Assembly (NCBI GenBank): GCA_018350325.1
Contig: JAEVLN010000004.1
Coordinates: 1,116,001 to 1,180,000, forward strand
Direction of reading: 5' to 3'
DNA from: Globodera rostochiensis
Lineage: Eukaryota > Nematoda > Chromadorea > Rhabditida > Heteroderidae
DNA length: 64,000 nt
Part shown: piece by piece, positions 24,801 to 34,994 of the stretch
Position numbering within the stretch: position 1 is the stretch's first letter
Layout of the letters: the number at the start of each line of letters is the position of its first letter
Notes under the pieces: model-generated
The model's database searches: none
Seen by the model: the letters and a program-made list of their open reading frames with translations, nothing else
What the model was told of the DNA's origin: nothing
Translations under genes and position numbers: made by a program

Positions 24801-27475
24801 TGAAAGCATCCATGGAGATAGTTGGAAGTGACCAAAACAGGCAAATTTCAACACGCCATTTCAACAATTACAACGAACATGTTCTCCCTTTTCAGACAAG
24901 CGGAGTTCAAGCTGGACAGTGTGTGCGATGAGCGCATGCGTTCGTGCACTCTGCACGCTCAAGTCCAGCACTCCGCAGTGGGCCAGCAACAGCAGCCGCA
25001 GTGGTCGGCGGATTTGCGCGTGCAGTCCCTCTACCCGGAGCAGGCGCCCGACTTGGAGCACGTCATGCTGCACAGCCGGGAGGATAAGCGGCAGCAACAG
25101 CAACAGATGTTTTTGTGCCGAGCCGAGTTGGAATGGAATGCCAATGGACAGCTCAAAGAAATGATCAAGTAGACGCCAAGAAGGAATTTTGAAAAATTTT
25201 GCCGCTCTGCTGTTACAGATTGAACATCAAGGGCGAGCCAAGTACGGAAATGTTACGCTTGGCCCATCAATTTGTACAGCAACAAAGTTCCGGCTCCAAC
25301 GTCGTCGCCAACAGCGCCGTTTTGCCAACCAATGCCGGCCATCCATTTGTGGACAAATACACGGCGGTGGTCGATTGGCAACTTCGCCCGGCAGCACAAA
25401 ATTGCTTCATTCGCTATTTGGAGACAATTAAGAGCGCGGTAAACAACACACAACAAAAATGTTTTATTTTATTTTTACGCGCAGTGCTTCTTCAATGCTG
25501 ACTCAAAAATTGTCATGTCGTCGAACAATGACGACGACAGTGAGGAAGAGAACAGCATGATCAGCACCGGACGTCAACAACAACAGCAGCAGCAGGGCGT
25601 TAAGCAGGGCACCACAATAACCACGCTGAGCATTGACCCGATCACTCATCAACACATCAACATGACCGTCCGTGCAGCAGACCAACTGACCGTTTTTCGC
25701 ATGGTGAAAAGGGGGGGGGGACAGCGGCGCTTTCTCATTCCCGGGAATTCGTTCATTTTCGTCGATTTTGCAGGTCAAAATGGGCACCCCAGTGCGCCCC
25801 TTTCCACTCGTCCGCTCTTCCCCCGCCGGCGCTTTTTCAAATGCCGCCCCCGCCCGTGTGATGTCCATCTCCCGACTCGTCCACCAAATGGCACATCCAT
25901 TCCGTTCCCGTGCCATCTGTCGCTTGGACACTTCGAAACGCCAAATTCGAACATTTGACGGTGCCGAGCGCATAGACACGCCCATCCCAAAATGCTGGAC
26001 GGTGTTGGCCAAGGATTGTTCGGCCGAGGGACAGTCGCAGTACGCGGTGCTGATCAAGTCGTCGTCGTCGTCGGACAACAACCAAATGAAACTCAAAGTG
26101 ATTGCACCCGAAATTGGCATTCTGTTGGTGGAGCCGCGCGCGCAACAACCGGACACCAACAAACAACCGCAATTGCAGTTACAGTTGCACATCAACGAAA
26201 AACAGCAGCAACAGAAGCGGACATTCACGTCGGATACGGTAGTGTGAAGCTGGAGTTGGCCAAAAATATGGAGATAAACCGGAACCGGTACCCCACCGAT
26301 GGGTTTTGCCCGGTCATGGCCAATATAAAAATATTCAAAATTGGTGTTGAACAACCTCTTCGCCTTTCAGCCTTTGTCGGACCTTCCGGATGGCATCGAA
26401 TTTGCGCATTCGTCATCCACCGGAAAAGAGGCAGTGATCATCGAAACGACGACGTCCATCAACGGAGCGGAGCCCATCGCTGGCACCACCGGTGCACTTT
26501 CAGTGCATTTTGATGGCCAAAAAGTCCGAATCACACTGAACGGTCAACAAAATCGTCAGAAGCCATGTGGTCCGTCGTTTTTTTTAATTCCTTTTTTTAT
26601 ATTGCATTTTGAAGGATTGTGTGGAAATTGGAACGACAATGCCGAGGACGAGTTGAGCTTGCCGGACGGTAGTCAGACGGAAAGTGCCAAAGCGTTTAAC
26701 CGCGCCTATTCGCTGATCGACGACGAGGGCGAGGAGGGCGGAGAGTGCGAGCACAACGGCATTTTGGACAAATTCCATGCTCAGCAAGAAGAGACGGAGC
26801 TGTATGGACAACAGCAACAGCAGCTGAACACCAGTGGAACTGTTTTGGAGCAAATCGGTGGGAATATTTACACTTTCTGAATTTGCAATAAAAGTGATCG
26901 GAAGAAGGGCCAATTTGGATAGAGACGGGTGCAAATTACTGATTGACACTAAAATGTTTGTTTGCAGAACCGGTGCTGAAGACCGTTCTTATCGAGTACC
27001 CGCATCAACTGTGCTTCTCGTTGAAACCGGTGAAGCAGTGCCCTTCTAGCAGTTTGACGGCAAGGAACATTGCCGGCGAGTTGATGGACCAACAGAAGCA
27101 GCAACAGCAACAAGAAGCGGAGGAGGAGGAGGAGGAGGAAGCTCCCAAACAACAGAAAGTGCCATTCACATGTATTGAACGGCACAACGTCGAGGCAAAA
27201 CGCTTCAAGGCCCAAGCACGTCGTGGGGAAGCCGTTCAGCTCGGCGACCATCGCCCAATTTCATTCCAGGTGCGGGAAATGGACGTTTCATTATTTGCCG
27301 CCCCCGACGAGTTACAGCTAGAGCCCGACTCGACTCGAGAATCCCCAAACTCGAGACTAAATGTTTTTCGAGAACGATCAGGACATGAATTTTTGATATT
27401 TCGACTCTAATTATACTTTCGCCACTTCAGGAAGTGATCATCGAAGCCGATCGCTGCATCAAATTCGATGGATGA
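18825..27475 (+). CDS. vit: vitellogenin (yolk lipoprotein precursor)
   Basis: Vitellogenins are secreted large lipid transfer proteins made in the intestine and loaded into oocytes. A signal peptide (MRRCPLPLFRLFALASLLVV) starts at 18825. The LPD_N lipid-binding region begins with SFQPGYKFQFLYDSQ (about 19247) and includes the GNCETDYTIVPF landmark (about 20070). Helical lipovitellin repeats follow from about 20770 to 23500, then a DUF1943-like beta region to about 26.2 kb with Gln-rich insertions. A VWD domain carries the vitellogenin-type GLCGNWND (about 26615). The C-terminal region has CFSLKPVKQCP, VPFTCIERH and, after the last intron (27270-27430), SFQ joined to EVIIEADRC, as in C. elegans vit proteins. 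Exact points: ATG, last donor 27269, last exon 27431-27475. No polyserine phosvitin is seen. The many other introns are approximate. Two mini-elements sit inside introns. Confidence 0.88.
22419..22485. repeat. mini-element in a vitellogenin intron
   Basis: It starts tagagattggattgatcgag and ends gtccgatctcta, imperfect inverted ends, with tctcg/cgaga words between. It lies in the intron after the exon ending near 22345. Confidence 0.55.
27318..27412. repeat. mini-element filling most of the last vitellogenin intron
   Basis: It starts ctagagcccgactcgactcg and ends tttcgactctaatt, with ctcgag-type words inside. The intron is 161 nt and this element makes up more than half of it. Confidence 0.55.
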
Positions 27476-28566
27476 ATTGAATTGCGCAGTGCGGTGGGAA
27501 AGAATTCGAGGATTGGAAGACCAAAACACCCAACCAACCTAAACGATAAAAAAAAACTTTTTACGTCCATAAAAATAAAAATTTCCCTTTTTTAGATAAG
27601 TGCCATTTGTGAGAAATTTGTTGGCCATTTTTTAGGATAAACTATGAATGTGAATTTGTATTTTTTTAAATGTAAAAAGTAAAATGATATATATTCATGT
27701 TTTTTTCCAATAAGGCTTTGAGACTCCACAAATGACTCCAACTGTTTGACAACCCCCGACCTTCAGCAGCATAACCTATGCAGACGTCGGACGCCGCTAG
27801 GGGTACATACTGTGCCCTGGTACGGACAAACTCCCCAAAGCCGCCCGTTGGTCGCTGCTTAGCCTCACCACCATGTCACGAGCCGGGCCACGTATCCGTC
27901 AGCGGCTGTTCCACGCGCCAGCGAGGAATGCCTCGAGAATGCTCCTTCACAACTCGGAACCGAGAGCACAACCACTCGGCCATAGAACCGTATTGATTGG
28001 GATGGCATTTATGGCGCCCACTTATGTTGCAATTTTATGCCCTTCTTCACCAGACCAGTCGGATTTTTGTAACTTTTTTCAAATCCGTTCGAATGTTTTG
28101 AAATTTTGCACAAAAATTCTTCTGAACAAACCAAGTCTTTAGGCTAAATTTCAAATTTTTTTGCCCAATTATAATTTTTTACAAATTCCGGCATTTTCCA
28201 TCTGAAACGCCAATTTGGAATGAGGTTGGACTAAATTATACCAAATCCAACTTGAATAGGTAATTTCTAAGTTTAAGACAGATTTAAGACTGTAAAAATT
28301 AAAGCACGGATATGAGAACCGATCGAGATCTTGTTGAGCTTTGCAAGATCTGAATCGATCTTTACGTCCAGGCTCTAGTAAAAGCCCAACCCAGCTTGTG
28401 TGGTTCAATTTCGTCTTTTATTCCTGATAAAATGATAAGCATTGCTGCTGATTTAAACGATACAAACAAAACTATAGACCTAAGAAAAATTTTCTGGGAA
28501 ATTTTGTCAGCCCTAAAGAGAGAAAAAATCCGATCGATCGCAATTTCTTCCGTCAATTCCATCCGT
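27476..28566. other. intergenic stretch between convergent genes
   Basis: No gene supported. It contains the vitellogenin 3' flank, a less AT-rich segment at about 27770-28020 with unlinked short frames, and a mini-element near 28312-28379 ending in cgtccaggctctagt. The collagen 3' flank lies next to 28567. Confidence 0.5.
28312..28379. repeat. mini-element with gatc words and ggctcta edge
   Basis: Words gatcgagatc, gcaagatc and aatcgatc are followed by the edge cgtccaggctctagt, matching the right edge of the elements at 6519 and 22419. Confidence 0.4.
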
Positions 28567-29926
28567 TTAATAGCCTGGCGCGGTGCGCGGCTGTGGACAG
28601 TGGTCGCAACCGCCGATGTTCCCAATTTCGCCAGCCATGCCGGGCTGACCATTCGGTCCCGGATTTCCGGGGGCACCGGGCGCGCCCACGTCGCCGAGCA
28701 GTCCCTGTTCTCCGAGCTGTCCAGAAGCCCCTGACAATCCTGGCTGTCCAGCGGCACCCGGGGAGCCTGAAAATGCGAGAAATTGTTGGAGATCGGCTCC
28801 TCTAACGCCCATACCATCAGGCCCCGGAGGACCAGGAGGTCCGACGATGGTTGGGCCGTTTCCTGTGACGGTGCCAGGCATTCCGGGCATACCGGGTTTT
28901 CCGGCCTCACCAGGCTGACCTTAAAATTGTGAATTTTCCAGAAAAAAGAAAACTAAAGCTTGACGGGTGTACCGTCAGGTCCCGGTGGGCCAGCAGGTCC
29001 GTACGCTCCCTGGCCTCCATGCGGGCCGGGAAGGCCCGGAGTGCCGTCCTTTCCTGGTAGTCCGGGTGGACCAGGCAGACCAGGTTGCGCGGGTGGGCAC
29101 TCGCCACAGCCTCCAGCAATGGATCCACCGCCATGGCCGCCTCCTTGAGCTAAAATGGCACAATTCTATTATGCTTGTTTATATTCATGATGAGAAATTG
29201 ATGAATCATTTACCATCTTGTCCGGACTGTCCAGGAATTCCCGGCACTCCGTCAAGTCCGGACACTCCAGATGGACCCGGCGGTCCTGGCAATCCAGGTG
29301 CTGACACGCCACAGCCGCAACACGCAGCCTCATGCGAGTGAAAGCCCCCCGAGACTCTCACTTCGCCGTAGACGAGATGCCGTGCCGTTCTAACTTTTGC
29401 ACCACCGGCACGCGCCTTTACGCCGCCGAACATCTGCGCGAGCGTTTGCGTGCGCGTCAACTGAAAATATTGTGAATATTCCATCTGATGCCTTGTCTTG
29501 AGGGTAAAAGGTTCATGATGAAGCATTCTTCAAGTCAGCACAACGAATCACCACTTATGGGGTATGATATCAAAATTTAGACATTTTCAAACTTTTGCGT
29601 TTTCGGGGTCCATCCCTAAGTTTCTGAGCGCGGCATAACGCTTATTCTCCGTGCCATGTGCCTCCTACCTCGCGCAATATGTTGCCGGAACGATGCTTGC
29701 AGAACTCAAGCTCATCTTGCATTTGCGTGCCGACCCTTTGGAAGTGCTGGTAGGCCAACGGAACGCTGAGTATGCAGAGCACAGTGGCAACCTCAAATTG
29801 GAAAAGCATAATTTGACCTAATTGCCAATGTTTTACCGTTGACATTACGACACCGAAGAATGCGAGCCGACGGAGCTGTTCAGCATCTTCTTCACGGTTC
29901 TGTTGCTTGTTGAACTCCATGTGCAC
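28567..29926 (-). CDS. cuticle collagen
   Basis: Nematode cuticle collagens are secreted by the hypodermis and cross-linked into the cuticle. Reading from 29926, the nematode cuticle collagen N-terminal domain appears as LRRLAFFGVVMSTV joined after a short (about 45-nt) intron to ATVLCILSVPLAYQHFQRVG and LEFCKHRSGNI, including a membrane-anchor segment. A later exon carries the basic region before the collagen domains and ends in GLPGPPGPSGVSGLDG-type Gly-X-Y. Further Gly-X-Y blocks lie at 29149-28965 and 28905-28570, broken by cysteine clusters CCGCG and CGEC. The C-terminus CDHCPQPRTAPGY is typical of the family, stop at 28567. A TATA box lies 62 bp upstream of the ATG. An alternative start (MEF) is two codons in. 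I cannot assign a subfamily. Confidence 0.9.
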
Positions 29927-29987
29927 TATACTGTTTAGTGTTCAGCAAAAGTTTGAATGAGTGTGAAACATTCGTCGGGCTGTCCCC

Positions 29988-29993
29988 CTTATA
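29988..29993 (-). promoter_or_regulatory. TATA box of the collagen gene
   Basis: TATAAG on the minus strand, embedded in the symmetric string ccccccttatatgggggg-like context, 62 bp before the collagen ATG. Position and orientation fit a core promoter. Confidence 0.5.
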
Positions 29994-29999
29994 TGGGGG

Positions 30000-31400
30000 G
30001 ACGGTTTGGCCCGGTTGGCCGGGAGCCTGAACCGGTGAAAGGGAAGGCATCGGCCAATTAGTCTGACAAAAAGTTGTTCATCCACAGCAACAATTTCGTC
30101 CGGCCCCGGGGCATCATCGACTTTCCCCCACTCGCACTGATTAATTTCATCGTTTTTCGGCCATAATCGCAAGTGTAGGGCACTCAGCCACCGATTCAAA
30201 AGCACAAATTTTTGGAAAACCAGTCGGTCGGCCGGTCGGCGTCCTGTCCATATTATTTGTTTTTAAGAAATCAGTAGCAAAACGATAACCGCCGCAACTC
30301 CACTCAATTGGTAGCTGTCACTGTTTGTCACCGTGCGCGCCCATCCCAAAAAAATTTGGTTGGAGGCTATTGACAGCAAAAAGGCCCTCGGGCGTGTCCC
30401 CGCAGTGTGTCGGCCGTACTCTGGTGGTGATCACATGCCATCACCAATCATTCATTATTCCTCCTCAGCATTTTTTTATGTTTTACGCAACAAATTGTTG
30501 CGAAAATTAATTTCCTCCCTCTTTTTTGTTTTGTTTGGTTGGCGTGCAGCGGGCGGGGGGGGGGGAGTAAATTGGGGGGATTTTGGTCTTTTTTTTTGTG
30601 GGGCAGAGGGGAGAATCCCCGGCGGCGGCGGCGTGACGGCGGGGCAAACGGAAGCCATTTATAATTTTGATGAGGAAGCGGCGAAAGGATTTGGCGGGCG
30701 GAGGGTCCAAAGACAACCAAAACCATTTGTGAAACGCAACAACAAACTTTTTACAAATTTTTTCAAAAATTTGTACAAATAAAAATTGGGGCAAAATGGT
30801 AGCACCCGGCGGGCGGGAATCAACCCCACGACACCCCCCTCCCCCACCCGGCGCGGTGATCAGCTTCACAACCAGCGATTATTGCTTCTGCCGCCTGAGC
30901 TCCCGGGGCATCCCACCAGCGATCCCTCTTATTTTGTTAGCCCTTTATGCCCCCGCCCTGAGGCGTTTTAACAAACAAAGCAATGACAAAAATTGGAGAG
31001 ATTTTGCATCAAAAACATTTTTTGTTTTGTTTATTTTCTTCCATTTTCAACATCAAAAATAAAAGCAAACCAACATTGGGATTATTTTCTCCTCTTCTTC
31101 TTTTCTCCTTTTGGCTTTCCCTTCCGGCTGTTGTCGTTGTGCCTCGGGCGTTTTTGCGCTTTTGAATTTCGAAATTCTGCAAATTTTTTTTTTAGTTCGA
31201 TCTTTGAATTCGAAATTTACAGACCCAAGACAAAAAATTAATTTCAAAGTTTTCAGAAATGTGTTATCAGAAGAATTGTAATTATTACTGGAAGGTTAGG
31301 ATCCATTTTCGTTTTTAAATTGCCCCGTTCTTTATTCTGGACCAGGCCCGTAACCAAAAAATTTGGGAGGGGGGGGGGGGAGTAAATCCATTAAAAAAAA
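30000..31400. other. intergenic, low complexity
   Basis: Upstream of the collagen gene and downstream of the neuroguidin-like gene. It contains G and C runs (30555-30566, 31370-31380, 31457-31467), AT-rich filler and a tRNA-like scrap near 30800 that does not fold convincingly. I see no gene. Confidence 0.5.
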
Positions 31401-31407
31401 TTGATGT

Positions 31408-32515
31408 TTAGGAGTATATTTTTCCTGTTTTTTCCAAAGGAAAAACTTTTTCGAAATCCCCCCCCCCCTGTCCTGAACTAATCCAAATCTGCCATGCCCC
31501 GGTAGCCCCACCTCGCCGGTTGGTGCGGTCATCGCTCGCCGTTTCGCTGTGCGGCAATCGATAGCGTCCAAAATTGAGAATTTGGCCCAACCCGTCGCCT
31601 CCGGTGTCGCCGTTCGCTTTACTCATCAGACGCTGTCGCTTTCGCTCGGCGCCACTCAGACGCACAAAATGCGCCTCTTCAAAGCGACGCTGCGCATCCG
31701 CGCGCCGGAGATTTGCTGAAAATGGTGGCACAAAAATTAAGTTGGACTTTGTACGGGTTTTCATATAAAACACACCTTCTCAACCCAAAATAAACCCGAC
31801 TTTCGCAACAAAAAAACCATTATTTGTACAAAACGCTTAAAAAAGAGATTTAAAAAAATGCGATGGAGTTTGTACAATAACATTTTTTTGTATATTTTTT
31901 AATATTTTAACTCCCAAAAATTCGCTAAACCAAACTCAAAACTTAATGCAAATAGCTGCAGATTCAGGAAAAATTTAGGACTTTTGAATTGAATTGCCTC
32001 TCAACAAATTGTTTATTGCCTCGTGTCTCCTCGCGGTCGGTGACGCGTTCCGGCGCCTCTGCCATCTCCGCGCGCAGCTCCTCCACCAAATTGCTTCGGA
32101 GTGCGCGTCGCTTTGCGCGCCGTTCAACACGCGTCGCTTCCGTCGGCGGTGCGTCCGCCGCCAAAATGCGCTTTTTTGAAGCGCCTGCTTTCAGCGCACG
32201 CCGTTCTGCCACAATTGCGGCGTCATCTGCGGACGAACAGAATTTGAATTTACTTCCCCTCCATAAACAAATTAAATGTACTTTTAAATATTCCAATTTG
32301 TTTTTTATGACAAATTTTATTGTACAATAAAAACCTGTAACTAATTCCTCATTCATCAGTTCCTCATCACTTTCGACTGAATTTTCTTCGTCGACGCATC
32401 GGTGTCGGTGTTTCAGCAAATATTCGGCGGAAAATGCATAAAATTTGACCAGTTCCTCCGCCAAATCACGGCACGCGCTCTCACACTGCTCGAACATTGC
32501 GCAAAAATTAGCCAT
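31408..32515 (-). CDS. neuroguidin-like (Sas10/Utp3 family) nucleolar protein
   Basis: Neuroguidin/Lcp5 relatives act in small-subunit rRNA processing. Reading from the ATG at 32515, exon 1 encodes an acidic-ending N-terminal segment (ACRDLAEELVKFYAFSAEYL, then SVESDEEL). Exon 2 (about 32231-31990) has the family's basic stretch, RVERRAKRRALRSNLVEEL, followed by RAEMAEAPERV. Exon 3 (about 31714) has RRFEEAHFVRLSGAERKR and a short tail. These match the conserved C-terminal half of neuroguidin in order. The N-terminal Sas10/C1D region is shorter than in vertebrates, so either an exon is missed or the gene is compact. The exon 2 donor may be a GC donor (GAG then GCAATA). The stop at 31408 assumes no further intron; a C run near 31460 may hide an error. 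Confidence 0.65.
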
Positions 32516-33019
32516 TCTAGCGAATTATTGAAACTTTTAAGTGTCCTGAAAGAAACAAAAAATGGAGCGTAAACATTTAATAAAAATGTGACTCTTTCAA
32601 TATTTCTGTCCCTGCTTTACATCAAAAATGGATGGAACATAGGCTTTCAAAATTTAAAGCGGTTTTGAACCGGTTTAAAATTTGAAAATTAAGGAAAAAA
32701 GACCAATGCCCAGTTTCGCACAACAACAACAACAACAAACAGAGGTGCATAGATGAGAATAATATTACCATCCAATCATTCATTTTGTATCATTTCTTTG
32801 TTGTCTATGGAATGAGTTAATAAATTTGAAGCCAATCTTTCGCGCATTAGAAATGCTTAATCGTTTGTAAAAGAAAAATTAAAAAAAAAAAAAAAGAATT
32901 TTTAAAATTTGGCGAGATGTTGCTAATTGTGTGGCGAAATGTTATAGGCGTGACTTTTAAAAATATATATAAAGCGGAAAATTTACAGTCATGTTTCTGT
33001 TTGACGACCACAACGGCGC

Positions 33020-34274
33020 ATGGCGCACGAACTCGTGTCACTTGGAGCTGGAACACGTGTGTCACACCGCTGGACCATCATAAAGAAGCTGGGCTCTGGA
33101 TCGTTTGGAGCTGTCTACTTGTGCAAGAACGACCAAGGAGAACAGGGGGCGCTGAAGACAGAGGCGGTGGACGCTAAACCACTCCTCACGACTGAAGTAA
33201 GTTGCAAGTTTTAATTAAGTTTTGATGTTCATTTGTATCAATTCAATTTAAGGCACGTGTAATGCGCAGTGTGGACAAGCTTCCAGAAGGAGACAAAAAA
33301 CACTTTTGCCGCTGCTTGGACCAAGGACGCGATGAACAAAAGGACGTGCAAACTGGAACGATGAAGTCCTTCAACTTCATTGTGTGAGTAGTTCTTGACT
33401 TGAATCGTCATTCTTAATTTAGTAATATTTCAGCATGTCGCTAGTTGGACGCGGGTTGGATGGCCTTGTTCGCGAGGCCGGTGGACTCTTTAGTCCCGGC
33501 ACGGCAATCGGCGCATCAATCCAGATGCTCAACGCGCTCAAAGTGCTTCATCAAGTTGGCTATATTCACCGGGACATCAAGCCTGGAAACTCAACAACTG
33601 GACGGCCGGAATCCAATGAGCAACGCCTCCTCTATTTGATCGACTTTGGGCTAGCACGCAAATACCAAACGGAGAATGTAAGCATCCAGCCCATTTGTTT
33701 CTGAATTGTGGACAATCTCTTTTTTCAGGAAAGACATCGACATTCGCGAGACAAGACGAAATTTCGGGGATCGCCAAAATATGCTGCAATCTCTGCGCAC
33801 AAGAGCCGTGAGTACAGTCGACAGAGCGACATCGAATCGTGGTTTTATGTTCTGATCAAACTCTACAAAGGCGATCTTCCGTGGACCGGGGCGGGACGAG
33901 AGAGTGCGGTGAGTAGAGAGAGGGGAGGGGGGGGGGGAGTTCTGATTTTTTTTTCATAAGTTTATTTTGTTTCAGATCGGAGCGGTAAAATGTCTTCGGC
34001 AGAATGACAAACCAGAGATTCGCCAAAAAGCAACAGCGGATTTGCTTGCCGGATGTCCAAAGGCGTTCGGCAAAGTTCTAACACACATTGTGAGTCTATC
34101 TTCTGACGGGCATTTGCCAATTTATGATTCGATTTTTAGGATAGCCTGCGATCTGATGATTGTCCCGACTACGCCTTGATTGAAAGAATTTTGCGCGACT
34201 ACCTCTCCAAAAAGAACATTCAGGAGTATCCGTACGACTGGGAGGTTGGACGACGCAACTCGGAAACAGGCTAG
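33020..34274 (+). CDS. CK1/TTBK-like serine/threonine kinase
   Basis: Six exons give a nearly complete kinase domain of the casein kinase 1/tau-tubulin kinase-like type, expanded in nematodes and often sperm-expressed in C. elegans. Visible motifs: glycine loop LGSGSFGAVY; ALKTE with the ATP-binding lysine; catalytic loop GYIHRDIKPGN; DFG within YLIDFGLARKY; the CK1-style activation segment KFRGSPKYAAISAHKSREYS in place of APE; then DDIESWFY-like QSDIESWFYVLIKL and LPWTG. The C-terminus is YALIERILRDYLS to the stop at 34274. Exons lie near 33020-33195, 33252-33383, 33434-33676, 33729-33908, 33976-34089 and 34140-34274. All catalytic residues are present, so it is likely active. There is no long C-terminal tail. 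A minisatellite starts about 45 bp after the stop. Confidence 0.85.
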
Positions 34275-34317
34275 GCGTAGAGGCGACATTTTACAGCTCT
34301 GTCTTCATCTCATTGTG

Positions 34318-34735
34318 ATATCTTTTCGTGTGATCCGAGTCCCATTCATTTACTATGTTATCGCTTTCGTGTGATTCGAGTCCCATTCACTTACTATGTT
34401 ATCGATTTCGTGTGATCCGAGTCTCATTCATTTACTATGTTATCGATTCGTGTGATCCGAGTCCCATTCACTTACTATGTTATCGATTTCGTGTGATCCG
34501 AGTCTCATTCATTTACTATGTTATCGATTCGTGTGATCCGAGTCCCATTCACTTACTATGTTATCGATTTCGTGTGATCCGAGTCTCATTCATTTACTAT
34601 GTTATCGATTCGTGTGATCCGAGTCCCATTCATTTACTATGTTATCGATTTCGTGTGATCCGAGTCCCATTCATTTACTATGTTATCGCTTTCGTGTGAT
34701 CCGAGTCCCATTCACTTACTATGTTATCGATTCAC
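34318..34735. repeat. minisatellite, about 42-bp unit, about 10 copies
   Basis: The unit reads cgtgtgatccgagtcccatt followed by catttactatgttatcga and one or two t. Copies alternate between cgatttcgtg (cgagtctcatt) and cgattcgtg (cgagtcccatt), giving an approximately 83-bp higher-order dimer repeated three times in the middle of the array. It lies directly 3' of the kinase gene and is open in one frame only by chance. Confidence 0.85.
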
Positions 34736-34994
34736 TCTGTTACGCAATATTAATTGATAAAATAACGATTAAACTGGCACCTAAACTTTGATTGGCGCAT
34801 AACTTTACTCCGGGAACTTTTTATGGGTATTATTTAGATGGTACCCCCTTTTTTTGAAAAAATAAATTTTGTATTCAATGTGCCTCGGAGCACTGTAAAT
34901 AAAAGGAATGCAAACAAATTGTAGTGTTAGTTATGTATATTTATTAGCTCGGAACATTCGAATACATTAATTAAAACAAAATTTGTGATTATTT

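Noticed and set aside
25503..26354. Long minus-strand frame of 283 residues opposite the vitellogenin gene
   Set aside because: It lies antisense to supported vitellogenin exons, is rich in residues expected from antisense Gln/Asp codons and has no recognisable domain.
30790..30890. Possible tRNA or tRNA-derived element on the minus strand near gttgattccc and ending ctacca
   Set aside because: The T-arm-like piece lacks a proper TTCGA loop, and no anticodon or D arm can be folded at the right spacing.
34355..34699. A 114-residue open frame with a repeating RVSFIYYVID-type peptide
   Set aside because: It is the translation of the minisatellite, whose monomer pairs happen to avoid stops; there is no start context, domain or neighbour to support a gene.
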